Shown here: positions 12,000-24,211 of the stretch, one piece after another | Layout of the letters: every line of letters begins with the position of its first letter | Numbering within the stretch: position 1 is the stretch's first letter | DNA from: Opeltia flavorubescens | Taxonomy: Eukaryota > Ascomycota > Lecanoromycetes > Teloschistales > Teloschistaceae | Direction: 5' to 3' | DNA: 64,000 bases | Assembly (NCBI GenBank): GCA_000442125.1 | Contig: KE546973.1 | Location: 434,001 to 498,000, forward strand | Program-made: the position numbers and the translations under genes | The notes under the pieces: generated by a model | Told to the model about the DNA's origin: nothing | Database searches by the model: none | What the model saw: the letters and a program-made list of their open reading frames with translations, nothing else

Positions 12000-13080
12000 T
12001 ACTCTTCGACTTGGTCATTTCATAATATCAGGTTCAGGGGATCTTATCAGCTACTTCTTAGGGGATGGTTTCCTTCAGTATTCTTGCATTTACCTCACTG
12101 AACGTTCCATCGTAGACCCATTTGAAAAGATCAGCGTAGGAGTGCGCTCGCTTCGACTCTATAGAGTTCTCATCCAGGAACTGTTGGGCCAGTTTTTACT
12201 TCAGCTGATGAGCCGCCGAAATGCGCAATTCAATGTCCTATTGCAATTAGCTTCATGCTCAAAACGACATATCAGGGGGTCGGACACGCCTTGTCAAAGT
12301 CTTTGCTCAGAATTCCTGCGTAAATCTGCAGGAACACAACTTCCCTAAGGTTAGGCATGTGAATACAATTTGCTCCTAAGAAATAGTATGGTACCATATA
12401 TCTCGGTTTCGTCGCTGCCTACGAGCTGAAGTATTTGTATTACCATCGGCTAGATTCTGGCCCGGATTCTTGAATTCGTTCATTTTGATATGGGCTTTGG
12501 GTATTAGATCCATTACCTTGCTATTTGACATCTTGATCTATCCTTGTTTTCCTTCACTGATCTCAGATGATAGTAGCAAAATCTTCTCTTTCACCACGGA
12601 GATGTCGGGTTATACGTCTTGATATCTTCAGTCAGGTAAAGCAGCGCTTCCTAGTGAATGCGCTCCTTCCCTAGGAGCAGAGCATTACACACATCAAGTT
12701 CCCAAGCATGATAAATTTATATCCCGTAACCTAGTGAGTTCAAGATTCTGGACTCAAGTCTTCATATCTTTGTGACATTCCTCGCAGCCTCTACCTAGTA
12801 CTCAGAAATAGTTTCTTTAAGTCAGGCAGTTCCATGAAGTCTTCTTTGCAATGATTGTAGCTATAGTATCGGTTTTACTATCTTGAGTATTTCTTATGTC
12901 TTTCCCGATACGCTCTTGCTCTTTAGTCGAGACGTTCTGGAACTGTACCCGAAGTACGTGCAAGTCCTGAAGTATCTTCAAATATTACAGTTGGGTTGCT
13001 ACTTTTTGAACATGGTTATTGAATCAATTCCGTTGACAGAGTAAACTCCTTCTCCTTAACAAAGTCATAGATTATCCCAG
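12000..13080 (-). pseudogene. relict coding stretch, charged and helix-rich, family unknown
   Basis: On the minus strand this kilobase reads as charged, helix-prone protein in short pieces, for example LQDLHVLRVQFQNVSTKEQE and KWVYDGTFSEVNARILKETI. The pieces are broken many times by stops and frame changes. The amino-acid composition is protein-like rather than random (abundant Lys/Glu/Leu/Ile, heptad-like spacing). I recognise no family. Confidence 0.3.
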
Positions 13081-14002
13081 AGGACTTGGCTAGATCTGAA
13101 GCTGCTTGCAGTACTCGATCAAGTCATCGTTGCTTTGTGCTTGTAATGACCTTCGGTCAGCGATTGTATTCATGTTATAACAGATTCAGAATCAGGAATA
13201 GTGTAATTCAGCTGTACCGTAGTATCAGCGTATTCACTTTATGTCGAAGTCGTTTATGTCGCTGGCAGGTCGGATGTTAGGATGATCCGCAACTAAATGG
13301 TAGGCGTCCTCAGCCTACAAAAGCGGTAGTATCGGAGGCCTTGCCATCGCTCCATGTATGGTTGCTACATCTGCGGTATAGTCCTCATACCTTGAAAGGG
13401 TATTTTTGTCCATGGTAATCTACTCGATCTTGAAGAAGTTATTCAGGAGATCCATGTTTCAGAAAACCTTCAGGGCTATAATCTGATTCGTAAGTTGGTG
13501 ATTAGGAATATAAAGTCGTAGACTTAGTCAATATAAGGACAGCACCACCATGATCTTTCTCCGTGTCAAGGAATCACATCCTCGGATTTTACTGAAATTA
13601 CATTTGATAAATTGGTTGCAAGGTTAGTGATGATCGTTACCGTGAACTTGATTCTGAGGTTGGATGATCGATTGAATGAATTTAATGAAATGAGTCGCCT
13701 ATTGGCGACTCGAGCGACAGGAGAGTTGGTATGAATCTCTGTCAATGTTATAGTAGCACAAAAATAAAGTGGAAGAATAGTCGAGTATCCTCTCCCGGGT
13801 GTTGATAAAGTTGGTATTTTTTTGGAACAAACAGTCAATCCAATTACCACTACCAGATAGGTGGCAGGTACTATAAATATAGAAGTCCAACTCCTGAAAC
13901 GGATCCGATGACCCATTCCTGCTCGTATAGCCAAGCTATCATTTTGATGACTTTTACTCCACCGTTCATGACCCGATCGATGAACAATTTTTGGTCGTCG
14001 TA

Positions 14003-14599
14003 TCAGCAATCTGAGTTATAGGAACGACATTCCATGCTTGACTGCAGGCCCAGTATTGATGCCCATGCGTTTACTATCGCATGGATACCACAGTTGTTCC
14101 TGCCAAAAGCCCGGTCTTCGAAAAATCTCAATCTGAGCCGACTGCTCGAGGAACGACATTTCCGATGTCTCTGATGTCTAAAACCATAAATCCAAGGGAA
14201 GCCGAGCAGGACAGGTTCTTCGCGCTCTTCAGATTCCTCGGACTGATCATAAGAACCTTGTGGGGCAGGACCGTCAAGGTATCGGTAAAACCAACGCACA
14301 CCCTTTTGTCTTGCCACGTCGGTCGGTAGTGGAGAGCATCCAAGCAGCCGTGATTGGTTGCAACAAGTGACAAGCCACCTCACGGCAATTTCTATGTTGT
14401 CCTGGCGGTTTTCAACGGAACTTGGGAGCGGAATTGAAGGATTCAATCTTGAGCCCGGCCATTGGCCAAATGTTAACAAGGATACTACATAAAAAACCCC
14501 TGGCACCCCTACGCCGAACATTGTACAGACTCCAATTTGCTGCCAACTGAAGGGAAACTCCCTAGTGATATCGCGATCTCGAATATCATCGTTCCACAC
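14003..14599 (-). pseudogene. relict Ulp1/C48-type cysteine protease fragment
   Basis: A 198-codon minus frame ends with FFEDRAFGRNNCGIHAIVNA followed by WASILGL. A Cys-Gly after two polar residues, then a hydrophobic helix with Asn-Ala-Trp, is the catalytic-cysteine box of Ulp1/SENP-like peptidases (family C48), which also occurs in adenain-like proteases. The upstream part of the frame has a few aromatic residues but no convincing His-Trp or Asp box, so the domain is incomplete or damaged. Proteases of this kind occur in host SUMO processing and also ride on several classes of large eukaryotic transposons. Its setting in a decayed block favours the second, but this is inference. Confidence 0.45.
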
Positions 14600-17500
14600 A
14601 GGCGACTAAATTGTTCGCAGTATCGATCGTTAAATATCCATCACAATACCTTCGGTTCTGCGGAGCTCTTGTCAAATCTCGAGAATACTGTATCACGAAT
14701 CGGCGTTCTAAGGTATAGTTGATGATACTAGGTAGGTTACCGCTGGGGTCGAGGACCTTGGACCATTGGAATGGCCATCAGCCAACGTCCATTATCGGTT
14801 TCGATGAGATTTTGGAGGTCATTATACCCACGATAGTAGTATTCTTCTAGGGCGGGGATAATTAGTCTACTAATGTCCTAGATCACTCTAACTTCGCTAC
14901 GGCTAGCGATAGCTTCACCAGTCCGTTCAAAAAGCTAGTCGTCGAAGAGAGAGTCGCGAGGGACTGGATATTGTTGATTTAAGAGGTGCCGGTAGAGGTT
15001 CCTATCCTCCTACACGACCCGATATTGGGCGCTTGACTGACACATGTAGATTTTGGCCTTGTTAAGAGCCTCGACATATCGCACACTTCCAGTCTTGGGG
15101 TTTTTGCCTTTTCGGAATGTAATACCAGTAGTTCAGGTCTCAGTATAGCTGACCTTTGATTTCGTTCGTTATCTGACATCCCACAAAGCCGATATTTCGT
15201 CAGACGGTTGAAAGTATTCCTTAGGTCAAATACCTATCGCTCTGTATACGAACGTCAGTGTTATTACCCTTACTGCTGGGACTTCTCCTGTGTATAGAGG
15301 TGTTGATCTGCCCCGCCCACGAATGGGTTCGGAGCAGGAGGTCATTGATCGTGAGCCCAATCGACCGGCGGCAAAGACCCGTGCATTGTTCCCAGATCCG
15401 GACACATGACAGGTGCTATCGGTGGTCGTAAACCATTTCAGACGGATCACCCGCAGTCTCACGCATAATTTGAATTGTACGGAGCATAGCTCACCTCGGC
15501 TTACATCCATTATGAGTCAAGCCACCGTGAGCCGAAACTCAGGACATGCTCGGCACATGCCCATTTCACACATCCTGAACACCAGGATTATCCTCCTAGA
15601 GTTGCGCAGTTAGTATAAAAAGTCCGTGACGCGTAAATGAAGTAATGGAGATATCTCATCACTTACTATTCTCTGCCATTTGATCATAATCGTAGCAATA
15701 GAGATCTGAGTTTCTTTACCGTTATGCTGTGAGTTTTTAGGACGGTATCTATTTGCATAGTTCAAACGCTTCTCAAAACACCAGAAAGAAAAGAAGATCT
15801 TGCTAGCTGTAATCTTAAGGAAGGCTTGTTAGGGTGGTTGTGAGAATATTAGCACTGCCGCGACTCTATAATTTTGAACAGAATGGTCCATACTCGAGTA
15901 GAGTTGCTCTCATACACTCGGTGAACGTTATGGTAGAGTTTGATCTGAAGTATACTGTCTTCGAAGCCGCGACTTTGTCTTTGGCCTTTGGAGTCTTCAA
16001 TAACAGTTGATTAAATCCGATCGACCTCTCTCAATACTTCGGCTTGAATTCATTAACACATCTACGGATAAGCACCGTAATGTGTGTATGCCGAGACGTG
16101 ATATATTCAAATTTGGTTCTTGATTTTTCAAGCAAGGCATGATATACATTGATCAATGTCGTCCAAGTTGTGGAAAGAGTTGGTGGCTGTTCGGGAGCCA
16201 AGGTAGTAGAATAATTTTCGCTATGGGAAAGAAGTAGACCAGTATATGGATATCCCCAAGACGATCCTCGCAACCAATCAATTCGATGTCATAGAGCGGG
16301 GATTTGATCAGAAAGGGCTGAATGTTATCAGTGAGTTGTCGCTATCGCAAAAGCGCAACACATCAGTGATTGTAGGTGCTTCTAAGGAATACGGCAGCAG
16401 GATCGTTGGAACTTCCAAGGTCAAGCAATGCGTTGAATGGTATGAAATGACAGTCAAGTAGTAGAACTCTACTAGTTGTGACTCCACACACCCTACGAGG
16501 AATATTAAGGGTGATGAAACCAATCAATTGCAGTAAAAAGGATAGAAATCGAGTAAAGTGCACCATTTCGATGAGGACAAGAATGCACTTGGGTTCGGAT
16601 TAAAAATGCACAGACGAAGGACCCTATTTTGGTCGATCCACGCGAGCATTAGCCACTCAATATTCAGTGGTTGAAAGACCACGTTGACGGTGGTACAATA
16701 ATTCACTAGCCCGTGACCTCATCCTTTACCTGTGACTTTTTCAAGCTGACCAACCTTACGTGTTATAAAACGGTACTTGGATGACACGTTCTTGACGGAG
16801 AGCAGAGACCAGGAGCCAGGTGAGCAGACATTCTAGGAGAAGTCAGTGGGAATTATTTCTCACTCTAACCGCATAGACCTGTAATAAGCAATCCTGGTGA
16901 TCTTTGCCTTTGTGCTTTTTAGGTAATTCATCAAAGGCTGACGTTGGCTTCCCCGGATGCTCATCAGCATGTGCACATCTTTGGTTGTCCTCGTATTGAT
17001 TGAGGAGAGCGTTGATTCATGTATCGGGATTAACTTTCAGAGTATCCCTATCCGCTCTGGTGCGTGTTCATTTGCGATTTGATTCTATTGAGCATCTTCC
17101 ACTGTCCTTTCAAGAGAGACCGTAACCAGTGGATAGTGTGCTCTTGTCAAAATGCTCGAAATAGCTTGATACAAAAGTATGGTTCAGCCAGGTTGTGTGA
17201 TCTAACAGAGGTAGTATAGACATAGGCAGAAAGATTTGGAATCACGAGGAAAGGAAGATGTGCGAGTTGATTGAAGCGAGCAAGCTAGTCAACCATTCCG
17301 GACATCAATATAGTCTTATGGTTTTCGAAGGTCATCTTCTTTGTGACTTCGGTTAGAGTTTGAGTACTTGACGTTCAAAATCTGCTGTAGAAATTCGGGT
17401 AAATCGGACAAGGTATTTTAGTAAATAATAGATATTCTGGATTCTGTCAGAAATTATATACGTCTTCATTCATTAGTGAGATCCGAAGAAGGCTTTGATG

Positions 17501-18981
17501 TGAATATATCTTGAAAAATAAGGTTCATGTAGCCTGCTTTGGTGGGCGCAGAAGTCCATTATCGAGTAGGAGGACGATGGATTTTAACTTGCAATGAATC
17601 AACTTGACGGACAGAAGAGACGTTCTGTAGATGCCGTAATATTTGGGGAGAGAATTCGGATGCAGTATGCATGCCAAGTCGAAGCGGACGATTGCTTCGA
17701 AATCGATACCTAGTCGGCTGGGATGGCTATCGGGTACGTCGGTGATCTTTCCCGCCGACGACGCTGTTTATACGATGGGGTCTATACTTGTATCGAGCTA
17801 TTGCAAAGCCATTCCGATCCCAGCCAGTATCCCCACAAAGATCCAAGCGATGTCCATGACGAGCAAAGAACAGACAAAGTGTCATACATCGACAAAGAAT
17901 CTTCGAGGTCCAGGCCAGTTGTTGACGGAGCGTGCACGAATGCGGTTGCAATATTCTGAAGAATGATAGATAAGCAAATTCAACCCGAGCACCAGTCGGT
18001 ACATAGGGTAGTCAAGTGTATGGCCGTACACTGTCTGAAGACTCGGTGTATGGATCTTCGTAGCTGCAGGTACTTGGATGTCTAGACACTTATCTCTCTC
18101 TTATAGGCTGCTTTTTGCACGGCCTTGAATCCCATGCGCTGACCATTCTTGTTGTTCCTGATCCGTCTTCATAGACGTGGCATGTTTTGGTCAGGTCTCT
18201 GCTCTTAATACGCGCACTAAGAGGTTTCTCCCAATCTTCTGGAACATAGTGATCCTCGTACATTCTAGAAATCTGGGAGCCATTGTGAGTCCGCTATGAA
18301 TCTCACTGGCTGTCATCTCTGCGCTGTCAAATCAGTCTATTTCATTCAGCGGTGTACCATTCGATAGACTTTGTCTGTGACTGTTACAGGATCTCCACAT
18401 CTGATAACCCAGGAATACCTTCCCATGTTCTCACGGTGGAGGTGCACTTGGACATGACCAAACACGGACAAAGGCACTACTTCGGTCATTCAAACAATTA
18501 ACCTTTAGCATATTCTAGAATCCGAAAAAGTATCATGGTAGGCCGGACTTACGAAAGTAGTGGTCACCGGATCATTGGTAGTGAAGCAAGTTTGTCTGTA
18601 TATAAAGACGAGTACGGCATATATATAGCTGTTCAGATTGAAGATCTGATCGGCCTAAACGTTGTCAATTCTTTTATAAAGAGCATCTTGTATAAAACAT
18701 CCGTGGTTTGCTAGTATCCGACTAAAGGGATTAGGTCGGCATCTCTGATTGCATCTATAAGGTACTGGATGAGTAGTATTGAGTAACATTAATTAGAGTC
18801 CGTCCAAGAAGTACCCTGGTAATCTCCGTATAAACCATACTCGAAGACTAGTTAGATTATTCTTTAGATCCAAGCATTGACCTGTAAGAAATAGTCTTTA
18901 GTGCGAATGCAAATTGATGTACTTATATCGACTTCATTACCAGTATCAAATGCTAGCAGGGCTTTAAAGTATACATCCGAT

Positions 18982-19458
18982 TCAATTTTCTCGTTTGTGG
19001 ATGCCTGGGCTAGGTAATGTTGGAGCCACGATCCCTCTTAATCGTGAGCGATGTAGAATCTGAAGGCAAATGGGCCTTTTCGGAGAGGAGGGAGTTTGAC
19101 CGAAATAGGATGAAGATAAAATCGCCAAATAGGGACCTTGATGATAGCTACACTTACGGGGGCAATACGGAATGCTACATGGAGGATGCACTTCAGCTCG
19201 AACATATCCATCCGAACAAGCTGCACCATCCGGGCGATAGTAGGAACGGGTGATGTTCAGAATTGTACCCAGAAGCACGTTGAACGTCGTTCGATCCCGA
19301 GCATGGCGTAAAATCGGATGTGCACCCATCTCGGTCTCATCCACAAACCCGCAGAACATATTGTTTAGAATCATTGCAAGTCTGAAAGGATCGTGCGAGG
19401 TCCTGGCAATTTCCAAACGGCCGAATCCAAAAGCTCGTGGGACTTCGTTTGCCAACAC
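18982..19458 (-). pseudogene. relict coding stretch of unknown family
   Basis: A 158-codon minus frame contains ARTSHDPFRLAMILNNMFCG and TRSYYRPDGAACSDGYV. The early part looks like real protein, and the later part becomes less so. It is the longest single open minus frame in the right third of the decayed block. No family is recognised. Confidence 0.25.
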
Positions 19459-20675
19459 TAATGGTCTATGATTCTTGTGTGCCTACAGCACCACGCCGGC
19501 CCTAGGTCTGGAGATATATCTGGCATAAGCGATTAAGAGTCATGATGGTCGTTGGAGCTGAGCCGTCACCATTGACAGGATCAAAGCCAAGACTATGATT
19601 GCTGATCTTTGATCTATTTGGCTTGATGATGAGAAGATAAAGTAATACAATCCATGAGAAAATTCAGATGCTCAATGGTTTCCTTTGCGGGATACCTAAC
19701 GAGCATGCCTCACGATAGAGATTGATTGAATGAATGAAAATATCGTTTGAGGATTTAGAATGTAATTAGTTGTGACTCCAATTAATAATTTCTATGACTG
19801 ATACGGTTCAGGGAGAAGTAGACTAGGTTCCTGGCCAAAAAGCAAGATGAAAAAAGTCAGGCGTAGAGAAGGAAGTAAAATGAAATGTCACGATAGCTAA
19901 AGCAAGGGAAATAAAGCCGTCAATGGTGATATATAGAAAGGTCATCGAGTATTGGAAAGAATCTCTTGAGAAGCTAGACCGGATTAGAGATATATAGAAT
20001 CATAGAAACCTGGTTCAAGAGCTGTGAATAGAGAAAGTAGGACAGAGAAATCCAAGATCAATAAATTTCTTCGGGCGTAAATCATCTAGAGCAAATCTTG
20101 TCAAGTCGATGTTTGTACTCACTATACTGTTGTTGACATCAAATTCTAATGAATCGTATGACATCATGTATCATACAATCGTAAAGCGAGATGTCGAGAG
20201 CATTTCTGCCAAGATGAACAATGTATAGCATAGTGGAGACGACAGTTAATAGTAGCTTTACAGGCGTTACGATGAACGGTCGTGTAAAGATCTATATAAC
20301 AAGCTCTCAATATGGACGAAAGTATGCGAGCAGAGTAGACAGAAAGAGTAAAGTTTGATGCATTAAATCGTGTGAATTCCTTGCCTACTAATCATAGAGA
20401 CGTTAAGAGATCTTGAAGGGGAAAGATTGGAGATAGGCAGTGGACACAGTAGAGTAAGATCAGAATGAGAAGTAAGATGGGACGAACACAAGATAGTTCT
20501 GGATGCTTTGTGCATAGATGGACCAAATAACCAATGTAAACATTATGACTGCTGCTGCACCAGTTAACAATAAAATGCATCAGTAAAACCAGCCCATTGT
20601 GTATTCGTGTCTGATTGACCTTGAACCAACGCTATGCAAACCATGAAGCCCATCTGTGCAATTCCTCGGCCGTTT

Positions 20676-23291
20676 CTACCCGATGACAGCCTTCATGCTC
20701 AGACTTTCCAAAAACCCACTAAGATCTTCTTTCTTGATCTCCACCACACAGCTCTCAAAACTGTCGATCCTGACTCTCGCATTCGTCTCATCCACCACTT
20801 CCTGGAATGCATTCCCGAATCTATTCCTACCGTAGCCCCTCTCATCGATATCATCATCGTCATCACTATCGTCACTGTCGTCATCACTTTCTGTTTCTGT
20901 CTCTTCCTCCTCTTCCTTTCCACCATCCTTATCACGCTTTTTCTCCTTTCCTTTACCTTCCAATCTCTTTCTCTCTTCTTTTTCCTCCCTCTGTGCAGCT
21001 TTCCTCTTAGCCTTTGCTTCTATTTTTTGCTTTCTCCTCTCCTGCATAGCAATGTCGACCACGCCTCCACCTCCGCCGGTACCGACAACCACGTATACCC
21101 CCCTGGCTTCATTGAGCCCAGCCATGACAAGAGGTGTACCCTTGCCATGCTTGCCGATCTTACCTCTTTGGTCCTTTTCCTGCTCAGCGATTGCTTCGCC
21201 TACCCAGAGAGCGAGTTTAGTCAAGGCTGCTGGATGAGTGAAAAGCTGGACATCAGGCCCCTCTTTCACGATTGCCATGCGAAAGGCTTTGAGATGACGG
21301 ATCTGGCGCTTTTCGATGAGGGAGGTGCCAGTACGGAGAATAGCGCGGTGAAGATGTTGTGCTGTAGGAAGCGCTTGCTTGAGGGCTTCAATGCTACGAT
21401 CATTGTCAGTTGCAGGTCAGAAATGTGGATTGGAGGAAGGCAACGCATACTTGCCGAGCACATCATAAGCTTCCCAAAATCGTTCAACCCAAGCCTGCGA
21501 TTCTAAGCTGCCGTCCTCGTCAAAAACCTCTCTTTTGGCCGCCTGCTGTTCCGATGTTCTTCCAGTAGCATCCATTTGTATGCCGGTCTTTCCCACTTCA
21601 AGGACCGCACCAACAACAACCCCAACATCCATGGCGCTGAGACATGCTTTCCAACCCCAGCTCCTGACAAACCCCCAACCCTCTTTACCCCTTCCTGCGC
21701 TGGCTGGTGGTGGCACTAATCCATCGAGACCGTACATGGGCGCATATTTTAGTAAGCTGTGCCGTAAGCTCCGCTTGAGCTCCATGTCCATATGCGTATA
21801 GCTTTGTTTGCACTGACTGAGGCTTACGCCCATCTTAGCGAGCAGCTTATGCAATCTTTTTCGGCCAACATCACTCCATATGTGTAACCGTGCTGCTAGA
21901 TATGGCGAGTGTAGCATACTATCGTAGAGCGACCAGTGCCTTATGAGTAGGAATCTGGGTTCAGGGGAAAGTCGGATGGATGTGTCAGTAGGCGAGCGGG
22001 CAGTGGTTGGAATGACTCCGGATGATTCGCCTCTCGTATTCTCTCCTCTTGCGTCTGCTGGGTCAGGTGGATTGAGCCGATGGACCTCGTCACGCAGAAC
22101 TTGCCGTATACGCTCTCCACGTTCTCCACCCCAGCCAGTGGAACCCCCAGAATCCAAGGAAATCGAGATACCAACACCAGTCATGCTCCGACCGTAGAGC
22201 TCGAGCGAACTGACCCCGACAATTGCGTGCCATAGGAGATCGTTGTCTTCGCGGCCAAGCTCTTCAGCGAGAGAGTAGAGGAGGGATGAAATGGGCTCTG
22301 AATAGGTTGCACCAAGTGAGTAGTATTTGTGGAGAACAGCTTCGTACTTGCGGCGAAGGCGGAGTAATCGGCGGCGTAATTTTCGAGGAGAGGGGGCTTG
22401 TGCGGATGGAGGAGGTGAAGAGGGCGGTGACTGGGACGGCGAGCGTGAGGCATCGGACGATTGTGGTGTCCGCCGAGGAAGGCGCGGTAGCCGGCTTGGA
22501 GACGACGTGACCGTATTACTTGAGTTGCTTTTCCGCCTTTGCCGAGGCCGACGATTTTCCTCCTCGCTTGTCTCGTCATCGTCGTCTCGATCAGACCAAG
22601 ACTTCCTCTTCCTCGAATGACTGGCTCCATTGACAGAGTCGGCAATCTCGCTGGCACCGTCAGAATCATCCAGTACTTCTCCCTCGTCTTCAACATCCGG
22701 CATATCTGAAAGAGCGAGATAAGCCTCACGCTCGGCTGTAAGCTCTTCTTCGATGTCACCGTCGTCATAGACGACGATGCCTCCTTGTCCCGGCTTGAAC
22801 GTCTGTTGAATCTGTCCATCGACGACACCTGGCAATCTTAACCTGGCATTCCCGTCGAGCTCCTGCAGGGCGTCTTCGGGTTTGCCCGCAAACACATTGC
22901 CTAGATTCCAAGGTCTGCGGGCATCGATGAGCCAAACCTGCACACCTCCTGATGGATCGCCACCGCCAGAGATATTGTCGAGGCCCAGCATGGTGGATAT
23001 GTCTACCATGCCGCCCACTCCTAGACAGATGACGACACCGCCGCTTCCACCCAATTGCATGGTCATCGGTTGGATGACTGTCTCTCCAGCTGCAGCAAGG
23101 TCATTGTAACCGGACACTGGGTGTATCTTGTGGGGGAGAAAGTCTCGCTTGAGGAGGGCAGTCAGTATTCGACAAGCACAGAGCGCATCGGGCTCAAGGG
23201 AAACGAGAATGAGGATAGGCGGAGATTGTGCATGGTGTGTGCGAAGAAGATGATGATATAAGAGAGATATTCGGCTGCGAGGGAGGTACAT
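20676..23291 (-). CDS. cdc45: DNA replication initiation factor Cdc45
   Basis: Cdc45 joins Mcm2-7 and GINS in the CMG helicase at replication origins and forks. Two exons (23291-21451 and 21393-20676), about 852 aa, as usual for filamentous fungi. The N-terminus is diagnostic: MYLPRSRISLLYHHLL, then ALCACRILTALLKRDFLPHK and HPVSGYNDL. The C-terminal half has FLLIRHWSLYDSMLHSPYLA, MGVSLSQCKQSYTHMD and KYAPMYGL, and the last exon has KAFRMAIVKEGPDVQLFTHP. A long acidic/Ser-Arg linker (about residues 200-310) separates the DHH-like N-terminal domain from the rest. A second Lys/Glu-then-Asp tract lies close to the C-terminus. The 57-base intron (GTATGC donor, CGTAG acceptor) joins DVLG to NIEALKQALP. 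A 290-codon plus-strand frame over the 3' exon is only its antisense shadow. Confidence 0.96.
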
Positions 23292-23737
23292 TATTGCAAT
23301 GTGCTGGGTATGTTCGTTGTTTTGCCGGTCATAATAGGAAAACGAGGTCGTAGACGTTCATAGTAGATTGTGGGCGAATTGTTGGATAGTTCGGCCCTTG
23401 AGATAGAATAAAATGTCCTGAGCGTACTTTATGTATTAGTTGTTACGACTGTAGGGCCTTAAGACTATCAGAATTCCAAAATGCTATTGTCAATTATTGC
23501 TGAGGAGACGCGACTGACGACTCAAAGAAACGCGCTAGTGAGCGGAATCGTTCCTTAGTGCCCGTTTGCCAAGCCTTCCTCGCCTTCATTCTCTCGCTCT
23601 TTATGATCAACCAGAATTGTTTTAGGGGATTCATCAGCCGGCTACAGCAAGGGACTCGTGTCACAGTCTATAAAGCATTGGGCAGTACATACTGACTAGC
23701 CCAACTATCATAGTAATATGGGATGACCATATTTAAC
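23292..23737. other. upstream region of cdc45
   Basis: Intergenic between the CDC45 start and the stop of the next minus-strand gene, so it holds the CDC45 promoter. The stretch 23480-23640 includes direct GC-richer patches, but I recognise no defined regulatory site. Confidence 0.4.
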
Positions 23738-24211
23738 TCATCTATCCTGCAACTTCTCCAACATCTTCCCATATAGCGATGAGTTCAGAAAGGAGACAGG
23801 CACATCCTCATATACAGCTCCATTTTCATCATTCTCCCAGATTGGTGTCCTCGCAATGAACGCATCTCCACAGAATCCGGTATGCTGGCTTATTGGCATC
23901 AAGTCCATGGCGAAACTCTTCCATGCCCAGTATGCCCCGTTCAGCTCTTGCCGCGGATGGTCGGTGACTTCTAGATGGGCGATATCTCGCCATTGGAATC
24001 CTTCCGCTTTACCCCAGTAAGGCCGAAAGTCAGGTATATGGGCCAGGAAACAATCAACGTTGTCGCTAGTCTCGACCGTCTTTAGCCGGACGAGGTGCGG
24101 TGCTGAGCCATCGGCTGGAATTCGGAGAACCTCATGGCTTGCTTCGCGGATAACTAATTCACCGGAAAACCAAGTGTAGATTCGGTCAAAGAAGGACGGT
24201 AGGTTTGTCAT
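23738..24211 (-). CDS. conserved-looking hypothetical protein, 157 aa
   Basis: Single exon from an ATG at 24211. It starts MTNLPSFFDRIYTWFSGELV and includes PHLVRLKTVETSDNVDCFL, then WKSFAMDLMPISQHTGFCGD and a C-terminal SSLYGKMLEKLQDR. There is no signal peptide or membrane segment. The aromatic-rich, mixed alpha/beta composition and undisturbed frame suggest a real soluble protein. I do not recognise the family. It may have a further upstream exon, but the ATG has a reasonable A/T-rich context. Confidence 0.6.
   Translation of the reverse strand: MTNLPSFFDRIYTWFSGELVIREASHEVLRIPADGSAPHLVRLKTVETSDNVDCFLAHIPDFRPYWGKAEGFQWRDIAHLEVTDHPRQELNGAYWAWKSFAMDLMPISQHTGFCGDAFIARTPIWENDENGAVYEDVPVSFLNSSLYGKMLEKLQDR

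Larger units (their letters stand above)
5600..20600. other. 15 kb gene-poor block of decayed coding DNA
   Basis: No intact gene is found here. The longest open frames are about 150-200 codons, most are 60-80, and both strands are full of stops. The block is not AT-extreme like the element at 45 kb. Stretches of protein-like sequence recur, mostly on the minus strand: at about 6750-7000, 8290-8410, 8770-9260, 11045-11260, 12000-13080, 14003-14600 and 18980-19460. They change frame often, as expected for an old and heavily broken element or giant gene. Two carry recognisable motifs, listed separately. I found no terminal repeats, no LTR pair and no clear boundary motif, so family and exact ends remain unknown. 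The flanks are the secreted-protein gene on the left and CDC45 on the right. Confidence 0.6.

Noticed and set aside
13566-14009. 147-codon minus frame next to the Ulp1-like fragment
   Set aside because: Different phase from the Cys box, no catalytic motif and no family resemblance; not enough to call as a gene of its own.
16470-19785. The word tagttgtgactcc occurs at about 16472 and again at about 19768 in the same orientation
   Set aside because: A 13-base match within 15 kb is expected by chance about once, and the flanks do not match. It is not evidence for terminal repeats of the block.
5600-20600. Possibility that the decayed block is an LTR element, Polinton or other virus-like element
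   Set aside because: I found no LTR pair, no integrase, capsid or polymerase motif and no inverted ends. An Ulp1-like box alone does not distinguish these from DNA transposons or host genes.
20634-21506. 290-codon plus-strand open frame with hydrophobic stretches
   Set aside because: It lies antisense over the last exon of CDC45. Its Leu/Phe/Ser-rich runs are the complement of the Lys/Glu/Asp-rich coding tract.
22181-22828. 215-codon minus frame inside CDC45
   Set aside because: Same strand but a different phase from the CDC45 frame, and rich in Arg/Ser/His without motifs. It is an out-of-frame shadow.
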